Positions 7,107 to 16,075 are shown, numbered from the stretch's first letter. The stretch is DNA of 64,000 bases from Methylocella tundrae (GCF_901905185.1 NZ_CABFMQ020000073.1:1-64000), one strand, 5' to 3'. Translations and numbers: made by a program. The notes: generated by a model from the letters alone, not told the origin.

Positions 7107-7702
7107 CCCGCCGCGTCCGCCTGCGTCTAATAACGGGTCGGATCATTACCGACCTGCCTGTCGCCCTCGGCGCGCTGGTTATCGCCTTCTTCGGCGGCAT
7201 CCTGATCGGCCGACACTTGCCGCCGGCGTCAGCCGCCGCTTCCGGCGCGGCGATGATCCACTATGCGCCGGCGGAAAACCTCGAGCATCTCGACGTCGCG
7301 CTGATCGACCAGGCGGGGACGAAAATCGACCTCGCTGGTTACGTCTTGACCGATGTCGCGGTGATCGAGGCGTTGACGCGAGCCGCCGATCGCGGCGTCG
7401 CAATTCGCATCTATCTCTACGAGGGGCAGTTGCTCGACCATGGCAGGCCCTATGAGGCGCTGCAGGAGCTGCGCGCTACCCCGGGCGTCGAGATCCGGGT
7501 AAAACCGGCGTCAACTCCGCTGATGCATCTCAAAAGCTACGCCATCGACGGCCGGCTGCTCCGCTCTGGCGCCGCAAATTTCTCCGCGTCGGGCCTCAAA
7601 CGCCAGGATAATGACCTCATCATCCTCGAAAGCGCCGAGGCCGCGGCGGCGTTCAAGCGCAATTTTGAGGCGATATGGGCCAACGGAGGCGGCCATGGAT
7701 GA
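7103..7702 (+). CDS. Phospholipase D-family nuclease, Nuc-like
   Basis: ATG 7103 overlaps the previous stop and gives 199 residues. Residues 13-36 are a membrane helix or signal anchor (LPVALGALVIAFFGGILIG). One HKD motif follows near residues 146-155 (HLKSYAIDG, then SGAANFSASGL), as in Nuc-type endonucleases, which dimerise to assemble one active site. The exported or periplasm-facing location resembles plasmid-borne Nuc. Likely cleaves DNA or a phosphodiester; the role in the element, transfer or defence, is unknown. Confidence 0.75.
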   Translation: MTRRVRLRLITGRIITDLPVALGALVIAFFGGILIGRHLPPASAAASGAAMIHYAPAENLEHLDVALIDQAGTKIDLAGYVLTDVAVIEALTRAADRGVAIRIYLYEGQLLDHGRPYEALQELRATPGVEIRVKPASTPLMHLKSYAIDGRLLRSGAANFSASGLKRQDNDLIILESAEAAAAFKRNFEAIWANGGGHG

Positions 7703-8021
7703 ATCCGCCAACGATGGCCAGCTGCTGCGGGCTAAGGATGTCGCGCGAATCCTCTGCATTTCGCCAAGGATGTTGCAAGAGCATGTCAAGGATGGCACGC
7801 TGCCCCGTATTTTAACGGGACGCGGCAAGATGCGTAAGCATTATGCTTTCGATCCGGCCGACATTGAAGCTTTCAAGCGCGAGCGCAAGGAATTCGGAGG
7901 GCGGTCGTGTCAGTCTACAAGCCGAAAAACTCGGCGGTCTACCAATTTGACTTCCAGTTCCGACGTGTTCGATTTTCAGGCTCTACGGGCCAAACTTCGC
8001 GAAGAGAAGCGGAAGCGGTAG
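7695..8021 (+). CDS. Excisionase-like HTH protein
   Basis: The 108-residue protein has a MerR/Xis-type winged helix at residues 10-60 (LLRAKDVARILCISPRMLQEHVKDG, then YAFDPADIEAFKRER), as in small DNA-binding excisionases. It sits immediately upstream of int and overlaps it by 115 bases in another frame, the usual order for xis-int modules. Expected to bind att arm sites and direct excision. The C-terminal 35 residues are low complexity and may be dictated by the overlap with int. Confidence 0.65.
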   Translation: MDESANDGQLLRAKDVARILCISPRMLQEHVKDGTLPRILTGRGKMRKHYAFDPADIEAFKRERKEFGGRSCQSTSRKTRRSTNLTSSSDVFDFQALRAKLREEKRKR

Positions 8022-9055
8022 AAAAAGACCAAAAAGAGAAGGCGAAGGCCGCGCTCAAGGCACAAGAGTCTGTCGCCGGCGGTCCGCTGACGATGGGCGT
8101 CGCAGCGCAGCGCTACTGGACTGAGGTCGGCCAACACCATTCCGGCGCCGAAACGACCCTCACCAATCTCAACCGGCTTTGCAATTACTTCGGCAACACG
8201 ATGCGGCTGGACCAGATTTCGGACGACGATGTTGCAAAGCTCGTCGCTTGGCGGCGCGCTCAAACCGCGCGCGGCCGCAAGCTGGTTCGCGATCCCCAGA
8301 ATCCTAAAAAGCGCATCGCGCCCCCGACGATCGCCGCGGCGACAGTTAATCGCTCGACCATTGAGCCCTTGCAGAAGCTGTTCAATCGGGCGGCGCGCGT
8401 CTGGCGCATCCCCCTCAAGAACGAGCCGGACTGGCGGAAGCACTTGCTCAAAGAGCCGTCCGAGCGTGTCCGCGAGGTGCGCGCGGCGGAGGAAGGCGCG
8501 GTTCGCGAAGCTGTCAGACGCGATTTTTTGCCGCTGGTCTGCTTTGCACGCGCGGCCGGCCTCAGGTTGTCGGAATGCCTTTTGAGAAAAGACAGCGTGG
8601 ACCTGGCCGGCGGTCGAATCAGGACGATCGGCAAGGGCGGCAAGCTGATCGACCATCCCATTACGTTTGAGATGCGCGCGATTCTTATGTCGGAGATGGC
8701 CAATCCGACCGACTATGTCTTCACCTATGCGGCGGCGCGCGCCAAGCCGGGCAAGGAAGGCCACGCCAGGGGGGCGCGGAAACCGATCACGGCATCGGGC
8801 TTAAAGACGATGTGGCGGCGCGCAAAGAATCGGGGCGGCGGGCCGAGCATCCCCGCGGATCTGCGCTTTCACGATTTGAGGCATGATTTCGCCACCAAAC
8901 TGCTGCGCGAGACCAAGAACCTCAAGCTCGTGCAAAAAGCGTTGCATCACTCGAAGATCGAGACGACGACGAAATATGCGCACGTCTTGGATGAGGAAGT
9001 CCTGGCAGGAATGGAGGCGGCGAGCAGGCGCCGGCTGGGAACGTCCGAAACATGA
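7907..9055 (+). CDS. Tyrosine site-specific integrase
   Basis: 382 residues starting at GTG 7907. The C-terminal catalytic domain shows the phage-integrase set: Arg in AAGLRLSECL, Lys in GKGGK, HDLRH, His in KALHHSKIETTTKY, and the nucleophile Tyr in that last block. The N-terminal part includes a SAM-like core-binding region (residues 60-130). It catalyses integration at the adjacent tRNA-Pro and, with the upstream HTH protein, excision. Overlap with the preceding gene by 115 bases implies tight co-expression. Confidence 0.92.
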   Translation: MSVYKPKNSAVYQFDFQFRRVRFSGSTGQTSRREAEAVEKDQKEKAKAALKAQESVAGGPLTMGVAAQRYWTEVGQHHSGAETTLTNLNRLCNYFGNTMRLDQISDDDVAKLVAWRRAQTARGRKLVRDPQNPKKRIAPPTIAAATVNRSTIEPLQKLFNRAARVWRIPLKNEPDWRKHLLKEPSERVREVRAAEEGAVREAVRRDFLPLVCFARAAGLRLSECLLRKDSVDLAGGRIRTIGKGGKLIDHPITFEMRAILMSEMANPTDYVFTYAAARAKPGKEGHARGARKPITASGLKTMWRRAKNRGGGPSIPADLRFHDLRHDFATKLLRETKNLKLVQKALHHSKIETTTKYAHVLDEEVLAGMEAASRRRLGTSET

Positions 9056-9060
9056 ACAAC

Positions 9061-9084
9061 TTCGGGACTTTCTTCGGGACTTTC
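9061..9084. repeat. 12-bp perfect tandem repeat next to int
   Basis: TTCGGGACTTTC occurs twice head to tail directly after the int stop and 100 bases from the tRNA. Repeats here are candidates for integrase or Xis arm-type sites; no direct proof. Confidence 0.5.
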
Positions 9085-9183
9085 TGCTCCAGCCTATGCG
9101 TTTGATGCCGTTATGTTCTATTGTCGACCGTTTTGTCACGACCTCGTATAGAACTGAAAGTAATTATAGATCAGGCAGATAGA

Positions 9184-9261
9184 TGGTCGGAGTGGCGGGA
9201 TTCGAACCCACGACCCCTAGTCCCCCAGACTAGTGCGCTAACCGGGCTGCGCTACACTCCG
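9184..9261 (-). tRNA. tRNA-Pro (anticodon GGG)
   Basis: Reading the - strand gives a complete cloverleaf: acceptor stem CGGAGTG/CACTCCG, D arm GCGC...GCGC, anticodon stem CTAGT/ACTAG around loop CTGGGGG (anticodon GGG), T arm GTGGG-TTCGAAT-CCCGC, discriminator A and encoded CCA at 9186-9184. It decodes proline CCC/CCU. The 3' end faces the integrase gene, as expected when the tRNA 3' part is the attachment site and is restored by the inserted element. Confidence 0.95.
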
Positions 9262-9353
9262 ACTGCGGCCCTTATAGATAAAGGCTTCGCCGCGCGCAAC
9301 GCTTGAAGCGACGGATAAATGAACTCACGAGCGCCCCCGGGCGCGCACCGCCT

Positions 9354-9367
9354 CCCCCCGCGGGGGG
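9354..9367. terminator. GC-rich inverted repeat downstream of hdaA
   Basis: CCCCCC-GC-GGGGGG palindrome 27 bases beyond the hdaA stop. It could act as a transcription stop between hdaA and the tRNA, but there is no T-tract and the turn is tight. Confidence 0.3.
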
Positions 9368-9393
9368 CGCAAGCCGACTGGAGACCCAAGACG

Positions 9394-10128
9394 TCATTCT
9401 TTTTCATCGATGGCGGTAAGATCGTCGGCGTCGGCCTTCAAAAGTGCGCGCAGCACATCTGCCGCCATCTGCCGCGTAATCCGGGATTTGCGAGCCAGCG
9501 CCTCCCGGTCCAGCGCTTCGATGAAGATGCGCGCGGCGTCGAGTGAGCGCTCGAGATGCAGGGCCGCATAATCGACGACGCGGATGTCGACGACGAGCTG
9601 CCGGTCGATGAGAAGCTTGACGAGAACAGCGCGCATCAGGGCGTCGTCCGGCGCGCCGATTTCGACGCAGGGCGCAAGACGCAGGCGCGACAGAAGATCC
9701 GCGATGCCGAGACCCCAGGCGTCGGGCGGACGCTCCGCGGTCAGAACCAGAGCGGCGCCGCTCTCGCGTATGAGATTAATGAGATGAAAAAGCTGCGTCT
9801 GCGCGGAGCCGAGAGCCTCAAGATCCTCCAGAAGCAGAGGCCCAGAACTGGCGAGCGCCTCGATCTCGGCGTTCCCCAATGATGCGGCGGGAAGGATTCT
9901 AGCGCCGGCATTCGCCGCCCAGATCGCGCCAAGGTGGCTTTTGCCCGAGCCTCGCGGCCCCTTGATGATAAGCACATGGTCAGGCCAGGCAGGCCAGCGC
10001 TCGACCATCGCATAGGCGCTCTCGTTTGAGCCCGAGACAAAAAAATCTTCAGGTCCGAAGCCGGGCGCGAGCGGAAGCTCCAGCGTCAGTTGCCGGGAGC
10101 GAAGCGGGACTTTTTCTTCGGCGGTCAT
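9394..10128 (-). CDS. hdaA: DnaA-related inactivator HdaA
   Basis: An AAA+ protein of the Hda/DnaA family, 244 residues from ATG 10128 (GTG at 10137 also possible). The start QLTLELPLAPGFGPEDF is the clamp-binding type N terminus seen in Hda proteins; Walker A is GPRGSGKSHL, Walker B region LLLEDLEAL, then a sensor-like AERPPDAWGL. With the sliding clamp it promotes ATP hydrolysis by DnaA after initiation. The C-terminal DNA-binding domain of DnaA is missing, as expected. Start lies next to the stop of the AI-2E gene, so both are likely one transcript. Confidence 0.85.
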   Translation of the reverse strand: MTAEEKVPLRSRQLTLELPLAPGFGPEDFFVSGSNESAYAMVERWPAWPDHVLIIKGPRGSGKSHLGAIWAANAGARILPAASLGNAEIEALASSGPLLLEDLEALGSAQTQLFHLINLIRESGAALVLTAERPPDAWGLGIADLLSRLRLAPCVEIGAPDDALMRAVLVKLLIDRQLVVDIRVVDYAALHLERSLDAARIFIEALDREALARKSRITRQMAADVLRALLKADADDLTAIDEKE

Positions 10129-10129
10129 G

Positions 10130-11281
10130 TCAGCCACGCTTTTCGACCGGCACGGACGAGGCCTCGATCATAATCTTCGCAGGCGCTGCATCGATTCCCT
10201 TGTAGAGCTTGCTCTCGCGGTAGCGCCTGACCGCGAAGCGCAGGATCACGCCCGCGGCGGCGGCGAGGGGCACCGCGGTGATGAGCCCCGTGAAGCCGAA
10301 CAGGCTGCCAAACCCCAGCAAGGCGAAAATCAGCCAGACCGGATGCAGGCCGACAGATTCGCCGACGAGCTTTGGCGAGAGAACATTGCCTTCCAGGAAT
10401 TGACCGGAGAGAACGACCGCGAGCGCCATGGCCAGCAATTTCCACTCCGGCCAGCCCTGGACGAGCGCCACCACCGAGGAAAGCACCAATGCAGTCAGCG
10501 AACCTACATAGGGGATGAAGCTTAAAAGCCCCGCCGATATGCCGATGAGAAGCCCGAAATTGAGGCCGACAAGGGACAGTCCGACTCCGTACCAGAGGCC
10601 AAGAAACAGACAGACAAGGGATTGGCCGCGCAGAAAGCCGGCCATGGCGGCGTCGATCTCGCGCGCCAATTCGCGTACGGTCTGGCGATGGCGCAAGGGC
10701 ACGAGGCTATCGACCGTTGCGATCATCTTGTCCCAGTCGAGCAGCATGTAGAAAGTGACAACCGGCGTCAGCACCAGGAGCGACAAGAGGCCGATCAGTG
10801 CGGCGCCGCTGCTCCATATCGACTTGACGAATGTCCCGGCCCATTGCGCCGCCTGATTGACGAGATCGCTTGTCGAATTGCGCAGGTCTGTCGACGCCTG
10901 TTTGCCGAAGCCGAGCTTTTCAAGCATGGTGGCGCCGTGATCCTGGGCGAGGCGCACGCTGAGATCGGTAATCAAGTCCTCGAGCTTGACGACATAGGAA
11001 GGCAGCGCCTGCAAAAAGCTCGCGAGCTGGCGCCAGAACGCCGGCATGACGAGAACGAGGAAAAGGCCGAGAACGAGGACGAACCCGGCCATAATGAGCA
11101 GCGTTGCGCCAAGGCGGCTGAAACCGAGCCGTTCAAGACGGTCCGCCACGGGATTGAGCAGATAGCTCAGCGCCATCGCCGCGGCGAAAGGCAGCAGCAC
11201 GCCGCTGAACAGCCAAAGCAGCAGGACGAGCAATACCAGCGCGCCGATCCAGAAGCCGATCTGCCATTCAAGCCGCATCAT
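10130..11281 (-). CDS. AI-2E/PerM family membrane transporter
   Basis: 383 residues with about eight membrane helices in the AI-2E layout: a pair at residues 8-38 and 58-84, a long periplasmic/cytosolic central region, then a dense C-terminal group (LVCLFLGLWYGVGLSLVGLNFGLLIG, FIPYVGSLTALVLSSVVALVQG). Family members export small molecules or ions; a substrate cannot be read from sequence. This gene commonly precedes hdaA in alphaproteobacteria, and here they overlap or abut. Confidence 0.85.
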   Translation of the reverse strand: MMRLEWQIGFWIGALVLLVLLLWLFSGVLLPFAAAMALSYLLNPVADRLERLGFSRLGATLLIMAGFVLVLGLFLVLVMPAFWRQLASFLQALPSYVVKLEDLITDLSVRLAQDHGATMLEKLGFGKQASTDLRNSTSDLVNQAAQWAGTFVKSIWSSGAALIGLLSLLVLTPVVTFYMLLDWDKMIATVDSLVPLRHRQTVRELAREIDAAMAGFLRGQSLVCLFLGLWYGVGLSLVGLNFGLLIGISAGLLSFIPYVGSLTALVLSSVVALVQGWPEWKLLAMALAVVLSGQFLEGNVLSPKLVGESVGLHPVWLIFALLGFGSLFGFTGLITAVPLAAAAGVILRFAVRRYRESKLYKGIDAAPAKIMIEASSVPVEKRG

Positions 11282-11304
11282 TCGTGTTCCGTTTACCTTC
11301 GCAT

Positions 11305-11338
11305 GCGAGCCGCCGCGCGATGAGGCGCGGCGGCTCGC
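11305..11338. terminator. Perfect 14-bp hairpin between two - strand genes
   Basis: GCGAGCCGCCGCGC (11305-11318) pairs perfectly with 11325-11338 around a six-base loop. It lies 64 bases downstream of the phosphatidyltransferase stop and just upstream of the AI-2E start, so it probably separates the two transcripts. No T-tract follows on either strand. Confidence 0.55.
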
Positions 11339-11401
11339 CCGGCCGCTAGCAAAAGAATAGCAGACGCCGGCCCGTAGCGCGCTTCTACCATGAGGCCGAC
11401 G

Positions 11402-11950
11402 TCAAGCGCTCATATGCCGGATCCATTGGCTAAGATAAGCGCCGAGCGAGGCGAGCGCGAGGCCGGCGACGGCATAGAGCGACACATCGAACCAGGCGCC
11501 TTTGTGTACGCCGAAGGCCTCGACGCTAAGAACCAGAGCGGCAAACAGGATTTGAATCAGAGTGTTGAGTTTCGAGATCAAAAGCGGCCTGACTTCGAGT
11601 CGTTTATCGAGAAGCCGCGACACGATAAAAGCGCCAATAATCATCACGTCCCGCGCGACGACGAGGATAGCGATGGTCGCGGGAATGACGTCTGTGATCG
11701 CGAGGGCGACATAGATCGAGACGATCAGCGCCTTGTCGGCGAGCGGATCGAGATAGGCGCCAAGCTGCGTGCGAAGATCGAAGGTTTTCGCGATCCAGCC
11801 GTCGAGCGCGTCGGAGGCGCCGGCAATAATGAAGCAGATGAAGGCTTCTTTCCAGCGATGCGCCGCGATGAGCGAAATGATGGCCGGGACCAGAATGAGG
11901 CGGCCCAGCGAAATCAAATTGGGAAGGCTGCCAATTTTGAAAAACTTCAT
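11402..11950 (-). CDS. CDP-alcohol phosphatidyltransferase, PgsA/cardiolipin synthase-like
   Basis: 182 residues with five to six membrane helices and the family motif spread over residues 47-74: DALDGWIAK, then TQLGAYLDPLADK, giving the conserved D..DG..A...G...D...D set that binds metal and the CDP group. It condenses CDP-diacylglycerol with an alcohol acceptor, most likely glycerol 3-phosphate or phosphatidylglycerol. Acceptor choice between PgsA and the CDP-alcohol type cardiolipin synthase is not decidable here. Divergent from purM. Confidence 0.85.
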   Translation of the reverse strand: MKFFKIGSLPNLISLGRLILVPAIISLIAAHRWKEAFICFIIAGASDALDGWIAKTFDLRTQLGAYLDPLADKALIVSIYVALAITDVIPATIAILVVARDVMIIGAFIVSRLLDKRLEVRPLLISKLNTLIQILFAALVLSVEAFGVHKGAWFDVSLYAVAGLALASLGAYLSQWIRHMSA

Positions 11951-12177
11951 TCGTTTTGTCAGTTCAAGGCGTCTAAAACGTTGAAAGCTCCGTCAAACTA
12001 GCATGGCCGCGGATAAATCCCAGCCTGATGCGCAACTTCAACGGATGGCGCAGCGCTTTTCCATGGCCGAATGCCGATGGCTCGGCCGCGCAATCAAGGC
12101 CCTTTGCGAAGGCGCGGCGCGACCTTGCTTTGCAGCGCGGGAAACGCTAGCCCTGAACGATCGACGCGGGACGCCAG

Positions 12178-13239
12178 ATGACCAAGAAAATCAACCTCAC
12201 CTATGCAGACGCGGGCGTTGACATCGACGCCGGCAACGCCATGGTCGAGACCATCAAACCCCTCGTGCGGGCGACGCGACGCCCCGGCGCCGACGCCGAA
12301 ATCGGCGGCTTCGGCGGCCTCTTCGACCTCAAGGCGGCAGGCTTCAATGATCCGATCCTCGTCGCCGCCAACGACGGCGTCGGCACCAAGGTCAGAATCG
12401 CGATCGAGACAGGCATTCACGATACGATCGGCGTCGATCTCGTCGCCATGTGCGTCAACGATCTCATCGTTCAGGGCGCCGAGCCGCTCTTCTTCCTTGA
12501 CTACTACGCCAGCGGCAAGCTCGACGGCGGCGTCGCGGCCGCCGTCGTCAAAGGCATAGCGCGGGGCTGCGTCGAGGCTGGCGCCGCGCTGATCGGCGGC
12601 GAGACCGCCGAAATGCCGGGCCTTTACGCCGGCGCAGACTATGATCTCGCCGGTTTTTCGGTCGGCGCGGTCGAACGCGGAAAACTCCTGCCAAGAGGCG
12701 ACGTCAAGGCTGGCGACCTGCTCATCGGCTTGCGCTCATCCGGCGCGCATTCGAACGGCTTTTCGCTGATCCGCAAGATCATCGCAGCGAGCGGCCTTAG
12801 CTTTTCCGCGCCCGCTCCCTTTGCGCCGGAGAAAAGTCTCGGCGAAGCGCTGCTGACGCCGACCCGCATCTATGTCAAGACGATCTTGCCTGTTCTCGCG
12901 GCTCATAGCGGCGTCAAGGCATTGGCCCATATCACCGGCGGGGGCTTTCCCGACAATATTCCACGCGTTTTACCCCCCGGCGTTTGCGCGGAAATTGATC
13001 TCGCAGCGATCCCGGTCTTACCCGTTTTTGCCTGGCTTTCGAGCGCTGGGGGCGTCAGCGAGGCGGAATTGCTGCGCACCTTCAACTGCGGCGTCGGCAT
13101 GGTTCTCGTCGCCGCCGCTGCGGAGGCCGAAGCCATCGTCGCCGCGTTGCGCGCGGCCGGCGACGAGCCGATCGCTCTTGGCCGCATCATCGAGGCCTCC
13201 GGCGAACGCGTCGCCTTCACCGGTCGGCTTGCGCTTTGA
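12178..13239 (+). CDS. purM: Phosphoribosylformylglycinamidine cyclo-ligase
   Basis: 353 residues, full length for PurM. Diagnostic blocks: [18 protein letters not shown] at the start, [36 protein letters not shown] and [11 protein letters not shown]. It closes the imidazole ring to form AIR in purine synthesis using ATP. The purN TTG start overlaps its stop, so the two purine genes are translationally coupled. The 227 bases upstream, shared with the divergent phosphatidyltransferase, must hold the promoter; no riboswitch was recognised there. Confidence 0.97.
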   Translation: MTKKINLTYADAGVDIDAGNAMVETIKPLVRATRRPGADAEIGGFGGLFDLKAAGFNDPILVAANDGVGTKVRIAIETGIHDTIGVDLVAMCVNDLIVQGAEPLFFLDYYASGKLDGGVAAAVVKGIARGCVEAGAALIGGETAEMPGLYAGADYDLAGFSVGAVERGKLLPRGDVKAGDLLIGLRSSGAHSNGFSLIRKIIAASGLSFSAPAPFAPEKSLGEALLTPTRIYVKTILPVLAAHSGVKALAHITGGGFPDNIPRVLPPGVCAEIDLAAIPVLPVFAWLSSAGGVSEAELLRTFNCGVGMVLVAAAAEAEAIVAALRAAGDEPIALGRIIEASGERVAFTGRLAL

Positions 13240-13892
13240 CCATCCGGCGCAAGCGCACCGCGGTTTTGATCTCAGGTCGCGGCTCGAACATGCAGGCGTT
13301 GGTCAGGCGCGCGCGGGCTCCGGCTTTTCCGGCGGAGATCGCACTCGTGCTGTCGAACCGGCCTGACGCGCCGGGTCTCGCCTTCGCCAAAGCCAATGGC
13401 ATCGCCTGCGCCGCCGTCGACCATAAAATCTATGCCGGACGCGAGGAATTCGAGCGCTCGATGCAGGCTCTCCTCGAACTGCATCGCATCGAGATTATCT
13501 GCCTTGCGGGATTTATGCGCTTGCTGACCCCGTGGTTTATCGCGCAATGGCAGGGCCGGATGCTGAATGTCCACCCCGCCCTGCTGCCCGCCTATCGGGG
13601 CCTCGACACGCATGAGCGCGCTCTCGCCGATGGCGTCAAAATTCATGGCTGCACGACCCATTTCGTCGTTCCCGCCATGGATGAAGGCCCTATCATCGCG
13701 CAGGCGGCGGTAGCGGTGCTCGACGATGATACGCCGGAATCTTTGGCGGCGCGCGTGCTAGAGCAGGAGCACATTATCTATCCGGCCTCGCTCGAACGTC
13801 TTGCCGCCGGAATGCTTCGCGTCGATGGCAATCGCGTGTTTTCGAATGACTGCGCAGCCGCGCCGGCCTCGCTACGCAATCCGCCTGCCTGA
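13236..13892 (+). CDS. purN: Phosphoribosylglycinamide formyltransferase
   Basis: 218 residues; TTG 13236 overlaps the purM TGA. Motifs: [12 protein letters not shown] (phosphate binding), [28 protein letters not shown] with the catalytic Asn-His, and [18 protein letters not shown] with the catalytic Asp. It transfers a formyl group from 10-formyltetrahydrofolate to GAR in the third step of purine synthesis. The last 20 residues are an Ala/Pro-rich extension. Confidence 0.96.
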   Translation: MTIRRKRTAVLISGRGSNMQALVRRARAPAFPAEIALVLSNRPDAPGLAFAKANGIACAAVDHKIYAGREEFERSMQALLELHRIEIICLAGFMRLLTPWFIAQWQGRMLNVHPALLPAYRGLDTHERALADGVKIHGCTTHFVVPAMDEGPIIAQAAVAVLDDDTPESLAARVLEQEHIIYPASLERLAAGMLRVDGNRVFSNDCAAAPASLRNPPA

Positions 13893-13970
13893 GCGTGCCG
13901 CCAATGCAGCGGTCAGTCGCGAATGACGAGTATTTTGGTTTAATTGATCCAGCACAGCAAATTCAATGGA

Positions 13971-13997
13971 ATAGGGCGTCAAATTAAGACGCCCTAT
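13971..13997. terminator. Bidirectional terminator between purN and ndk
   Basis: ATAGGGCGTC (13971-13980) pairs with 13988-13997 around AAATTAA. It lies 14 bases past the ndk stop and 78 bases past purN, so it can serve the two converging genes. Confidence 0.6.
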
Positions 13998-14011
13998 GAA
14001 GTCGTGAAGTT

Positions 14012-14434
14012 TCAGCCGACGATCTCGTTTCCGGAAAACCACTGCGCGATCTCGATCGCGGCGGTCTCCGGCGCGTCCGAGCCATGCGCGGAATTTTCTC
14101 CCACCGACAGCGCAAATTCCTTACGAATGGTGCCCGGCGCTGCTTTTGACGGATCGGTGGCGCCCAAAACGTCGCGGTATTTCCTGATCGCGTCTTCGCC
14201 TTCGAGCACCTGCACCACGACCGGACCGCCGATCATCGTCTCGACGAGTTCGCCAAAGAACGGACGCTCCTTGTGCACGGCGTAAAAGGTCTCGGCCTGG
14301 GCGCGCGTGATCTGCACGCGCTTCTGTGCGACGATGCGAAGGCCCGCCTTTTCGATGAGGGCGTTGATAGCGCCGGTGAGATTGCGCCGCGTTGCATCCG
14401 GCTTGAGAATAGAGAAAGTGCGTTCGATCGCCAT
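14012..14434 (-). CDS. ndk: Nucleoside diphosphate kinase
   Basis: ATG 14434 gives 140 residues, the normal Ndk length (an upstream ATG at 14515 would add an unlike extension). Motifs: [16 protein letters not shown], the nucleotide-binding [17 protein letters not shown], and [17 protein letters not shown], where NSAHGSD contains the phosphorylated active-site His. It equilibrates nucleoside tri- and diphosphate pools using ATP. Single-gene unit ending at the 13971-13997 hairpin. Confidence 0.97.
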   Translation of the reverse strand: MAIERTFSILKPDATRRNLTGAINALIEKAGLRIVAQKRVQITRAQAETFYAVHKERPFFGELVETMIGGPVVVQVLEGEDAIRKYRDVLGATDPSKAAPGTIRKEFALSVGENSAHGSDAPETAAIEIAQWFSGNEIVG

Positions 14435-14586
14435 TTGCGGTCGTCCTTTGCGCAGGGAGGGGCTAAAATCACGCCGCTTATAGAGGCGCGCGCCGACGCC
14501 CGCAACCCGCCGCAACGCTCACGCCGGGCGGCTGGACCATCAAGCTCTGGTTGTATTGGTTATAGAGGATTGATATTCGTGGCGGC

Positions 14587-15504
14587 ATGAACCTGCGCGA
14601 CCTCCGCTACATTATTAAAGTGGCCGATCTCAGGCATTTTGGTCGCGCCGCGATGGCGTGCCATGTGAGCCAGCCGACCCTGAGCGGACAGATTCTCAAG
14701 CTCGAGGAAGAGCTCGGCGTCGCCATTTTTGAGCGCGTCGGCAAATCATTGACGACGACCGCCGCCGGCAACCTCATTCTGTCACACGCGCGACGCGCGG
14801 TCGCCGCCGCCGACGACATCATTGCCTGCGCCAAGGCCAGCCGCGATCCGATGCTGGGGCCGCTGCGCCTCGGCGTCATTCCGACGCTCGCCCCCTATCT
14901 CATGCCGTTTGTCCTTCCGAACGCGCGCGCGCAGATGCCGAAAACGCCGCTCGCGCTCGTTGAAGATCTGACCGCGCGGCTGATCGACCCGGTGCTGCAA
15001 GGCGAACTCGACGCCGCGCTCATCGCGTCCGATCCCGAAACGGACGCGCTCGAGATTACGCCCCTGTTCGACGAACCGTTTCTCCTGGTTCTGCCGCAAG
15101 ACCACCCGCTGGCCGCCGGCAACATTGTGGAGGCGAGCGCCATCGATCCGCAGCAGCTATTGCTGCTCGCCGACGGCCATTGCCTGCGCGACCAGGCTCT
15201 CGAGCTTTGTCAGCATACGCGGCGTGGCGAGGGCGATATGGCGGATATGCGCGCGACGAGTCTGCAAACTCTGCTGCATATGGCGGCGGCTGGTTACGGG
15301 ATGACGCTGATGCCGGGCCTTGCCCTGCTCGATGAGCCGCGCCTGCCGGGAAATCTTGCGGCGCGCCGGCTGCGTGGACCGCACACTTCGCGGCTGATCC
15401 GCCTTATCTCGCGGCCGACGAACCCGCGCCGCCCAGCGATCGAGGCGTTGTCGCAACTCATCAAAAAGAGCATTCCGGAGGCCCTCTCAAAGCCTCCGGA
15501 ATGA
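14587..15504 (+). CDS. oxyR: Hydrogen peroxide sensor OxyR (LysR family)
   Basis: 305 residues: N-terminal winged HTH (LRYIIKVADLRHFGRAA, VSQPTLSGQILKLEEELG) and a C-terminal regulatory domain. The redox pair is present in DGHCLRDQALELCQ, equivalent to Cys199/Cys208 of the E. coli protein, which form a disulfide on oxidation by peroxide. Converges on ahpD-ahpC, its expected target. Upstream, ATAG-N7-ATAT (14562-14576) is a weak candidate for autoregulation. Its last codons contain one arm of a perfect hairpin. Confidence 0.93.
   Translation: MNLRDLRYIIKVADLRHFGRAAMACHVSQPTLSGQILKLEEELGVAIFERVGKSLTTTAAGNLILSHARRAVAAADDIIACAKASRDPMLGPLRLGVIPTLAPYLMPFVLPNARAQMPKTPLALVEDLTARLIDPVLQGELDAALIASDPETDALEITPLFDEPFLLVLPQDHPLAAGNIVEASAIDPQQLLLLADGHCLRDQALELCQHTRRGEGDMADMRATSLQTLLHMAAAGYGMTLMPGLALLDEPRLPGNLAARRLRGPHTSRLIRLISRPTNPRRPAIEALSQLIKKSIPEALSKPPE
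15471..15503. terminator. Perfect 12-bp hairpin over the oxyR stop
   Basis: CATTCCGGAGGC (15471-15482) pairs with 15492-15503 around a nine-base loop; the structure covers the last oxyR codons and sits 30 bases beyond the ahpD stop. It is well placed as a shared terminator of the converging oxyR and ahpCD transcripts, though no T-tract is present. Confidence 0.6.
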
Positions 15505-15533
15505 ATGTTGTCGTGCGTGGATCTTGAGAGCCG

Positions 15534-16070
15534 TTAAGCCAGCACCGGCAGCCGCGCGGCTTCGATTGCCACCGCGGCCGACTGAACGATGGCGGCGAAA
15601 CGAACCGCCGTCTGAATGGCCTCTTCCGTAACGCCTGCCTCGATCAACACTTTTTCGTGCGAGTCTATGCAGGCGCCGCAGCCGTTGATGGCCGAGACGG
15701 CAAGGCACCACAGTTCAAAATCGGTCTTTGGCACGCCCGGAGCGCCGATCACCGACATGCGGAGCTTGGCGGGCAAGGTCCGGTACGAGGCGTTCGAGGC
15801 CAGATGAACAAAGCGATAATAGACATTGTTCATCGCCATGATCGCCGCAGCCGAGCGCGCGGCGTCGCGCGCCTCGGGCTTTAGATGCGACGTCGCCTCG
15901 CGATCGAAAGCCGCCGCGACATCCGCGTTGCGCGTCGCGATGGCGCAGGCGAGAAGCAGACCATATTTGGTCTGCTCGCCGAGGCTGTCGTCGTTCGCGA
16001 TCGCGCCGAGGTTCAGGCGTACATCCTTGGCGAAGTCGGGCAGCTGCGATTTCAGGCTGTCGATCGACAT
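15534..16070 (-). CDS. ahpD: Alkylhydroperoxidase AhpD
   Basis: 178 residues, an AhpD/CMD-fold protein with the catalytic pair in [12 protein letters not shown] (C-x-x-C followed by His three residues later) and Glu/His relay residues further upstream. In AhpD systems it reduces AhpC disulfides, linking peroxide reduction to lipoyl/NADH electron flow. Starts five bases after the ahpC stop, so they form one operon. Confidence 0.95.
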   Translation of the reverse strand: MSIDSLKSQLPDFAKDVRLNLGAIANDDSLGEQTKYGLLLACAIATRNADVAAAFDREATSHLKPEARDAARSAAAIMAMNNVYYRFVHLASNASYRTLPAKLRMSVIGAPGVPKTDFELWCLAVSAINGCGACIDSHEKVLIEAGVTEEAIQTAVRFAAIVQSAAVAIEAARLPVLA

Positions 16071-16075
16071 ACGCC

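Larger units (their letters stand above)
1..9187. mobile_element. Integrative element/prophage arm, right end at tRNA-Pro
   Basis: The segment contains a repressor-type regulatory switch, a run of short tightly packed genes on the + strand, an excisionase-like HTH gene and a tyrosine integrase that ends 128 bases from the 3' end of a tRNA gene. Phages and genomic islands commonly carry int beside the tRNA they use as attB. No capsid, tail, terminase or conjugation genes are visible, so phage versus island is undecided. The left end lies outside the window, and I did not find the second att copy. The exact boundary next to the tRNA is inferred. Confidence 0.8.

Noticed and set aside
10622..11323. 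233-codon open frame on + strand
   Set aside because: Antisense to the AI-2E transporter; no ribosome site or domain.
12003..12221. 72-codon frame before purM
   Set aside because: Runs into purM in another frame, no ribosome site, and no recognisable sequence.
14435..14515. Longer ndk start
   Set aside because: The upstream 27 residues are absent from the normal 140-residue family length.
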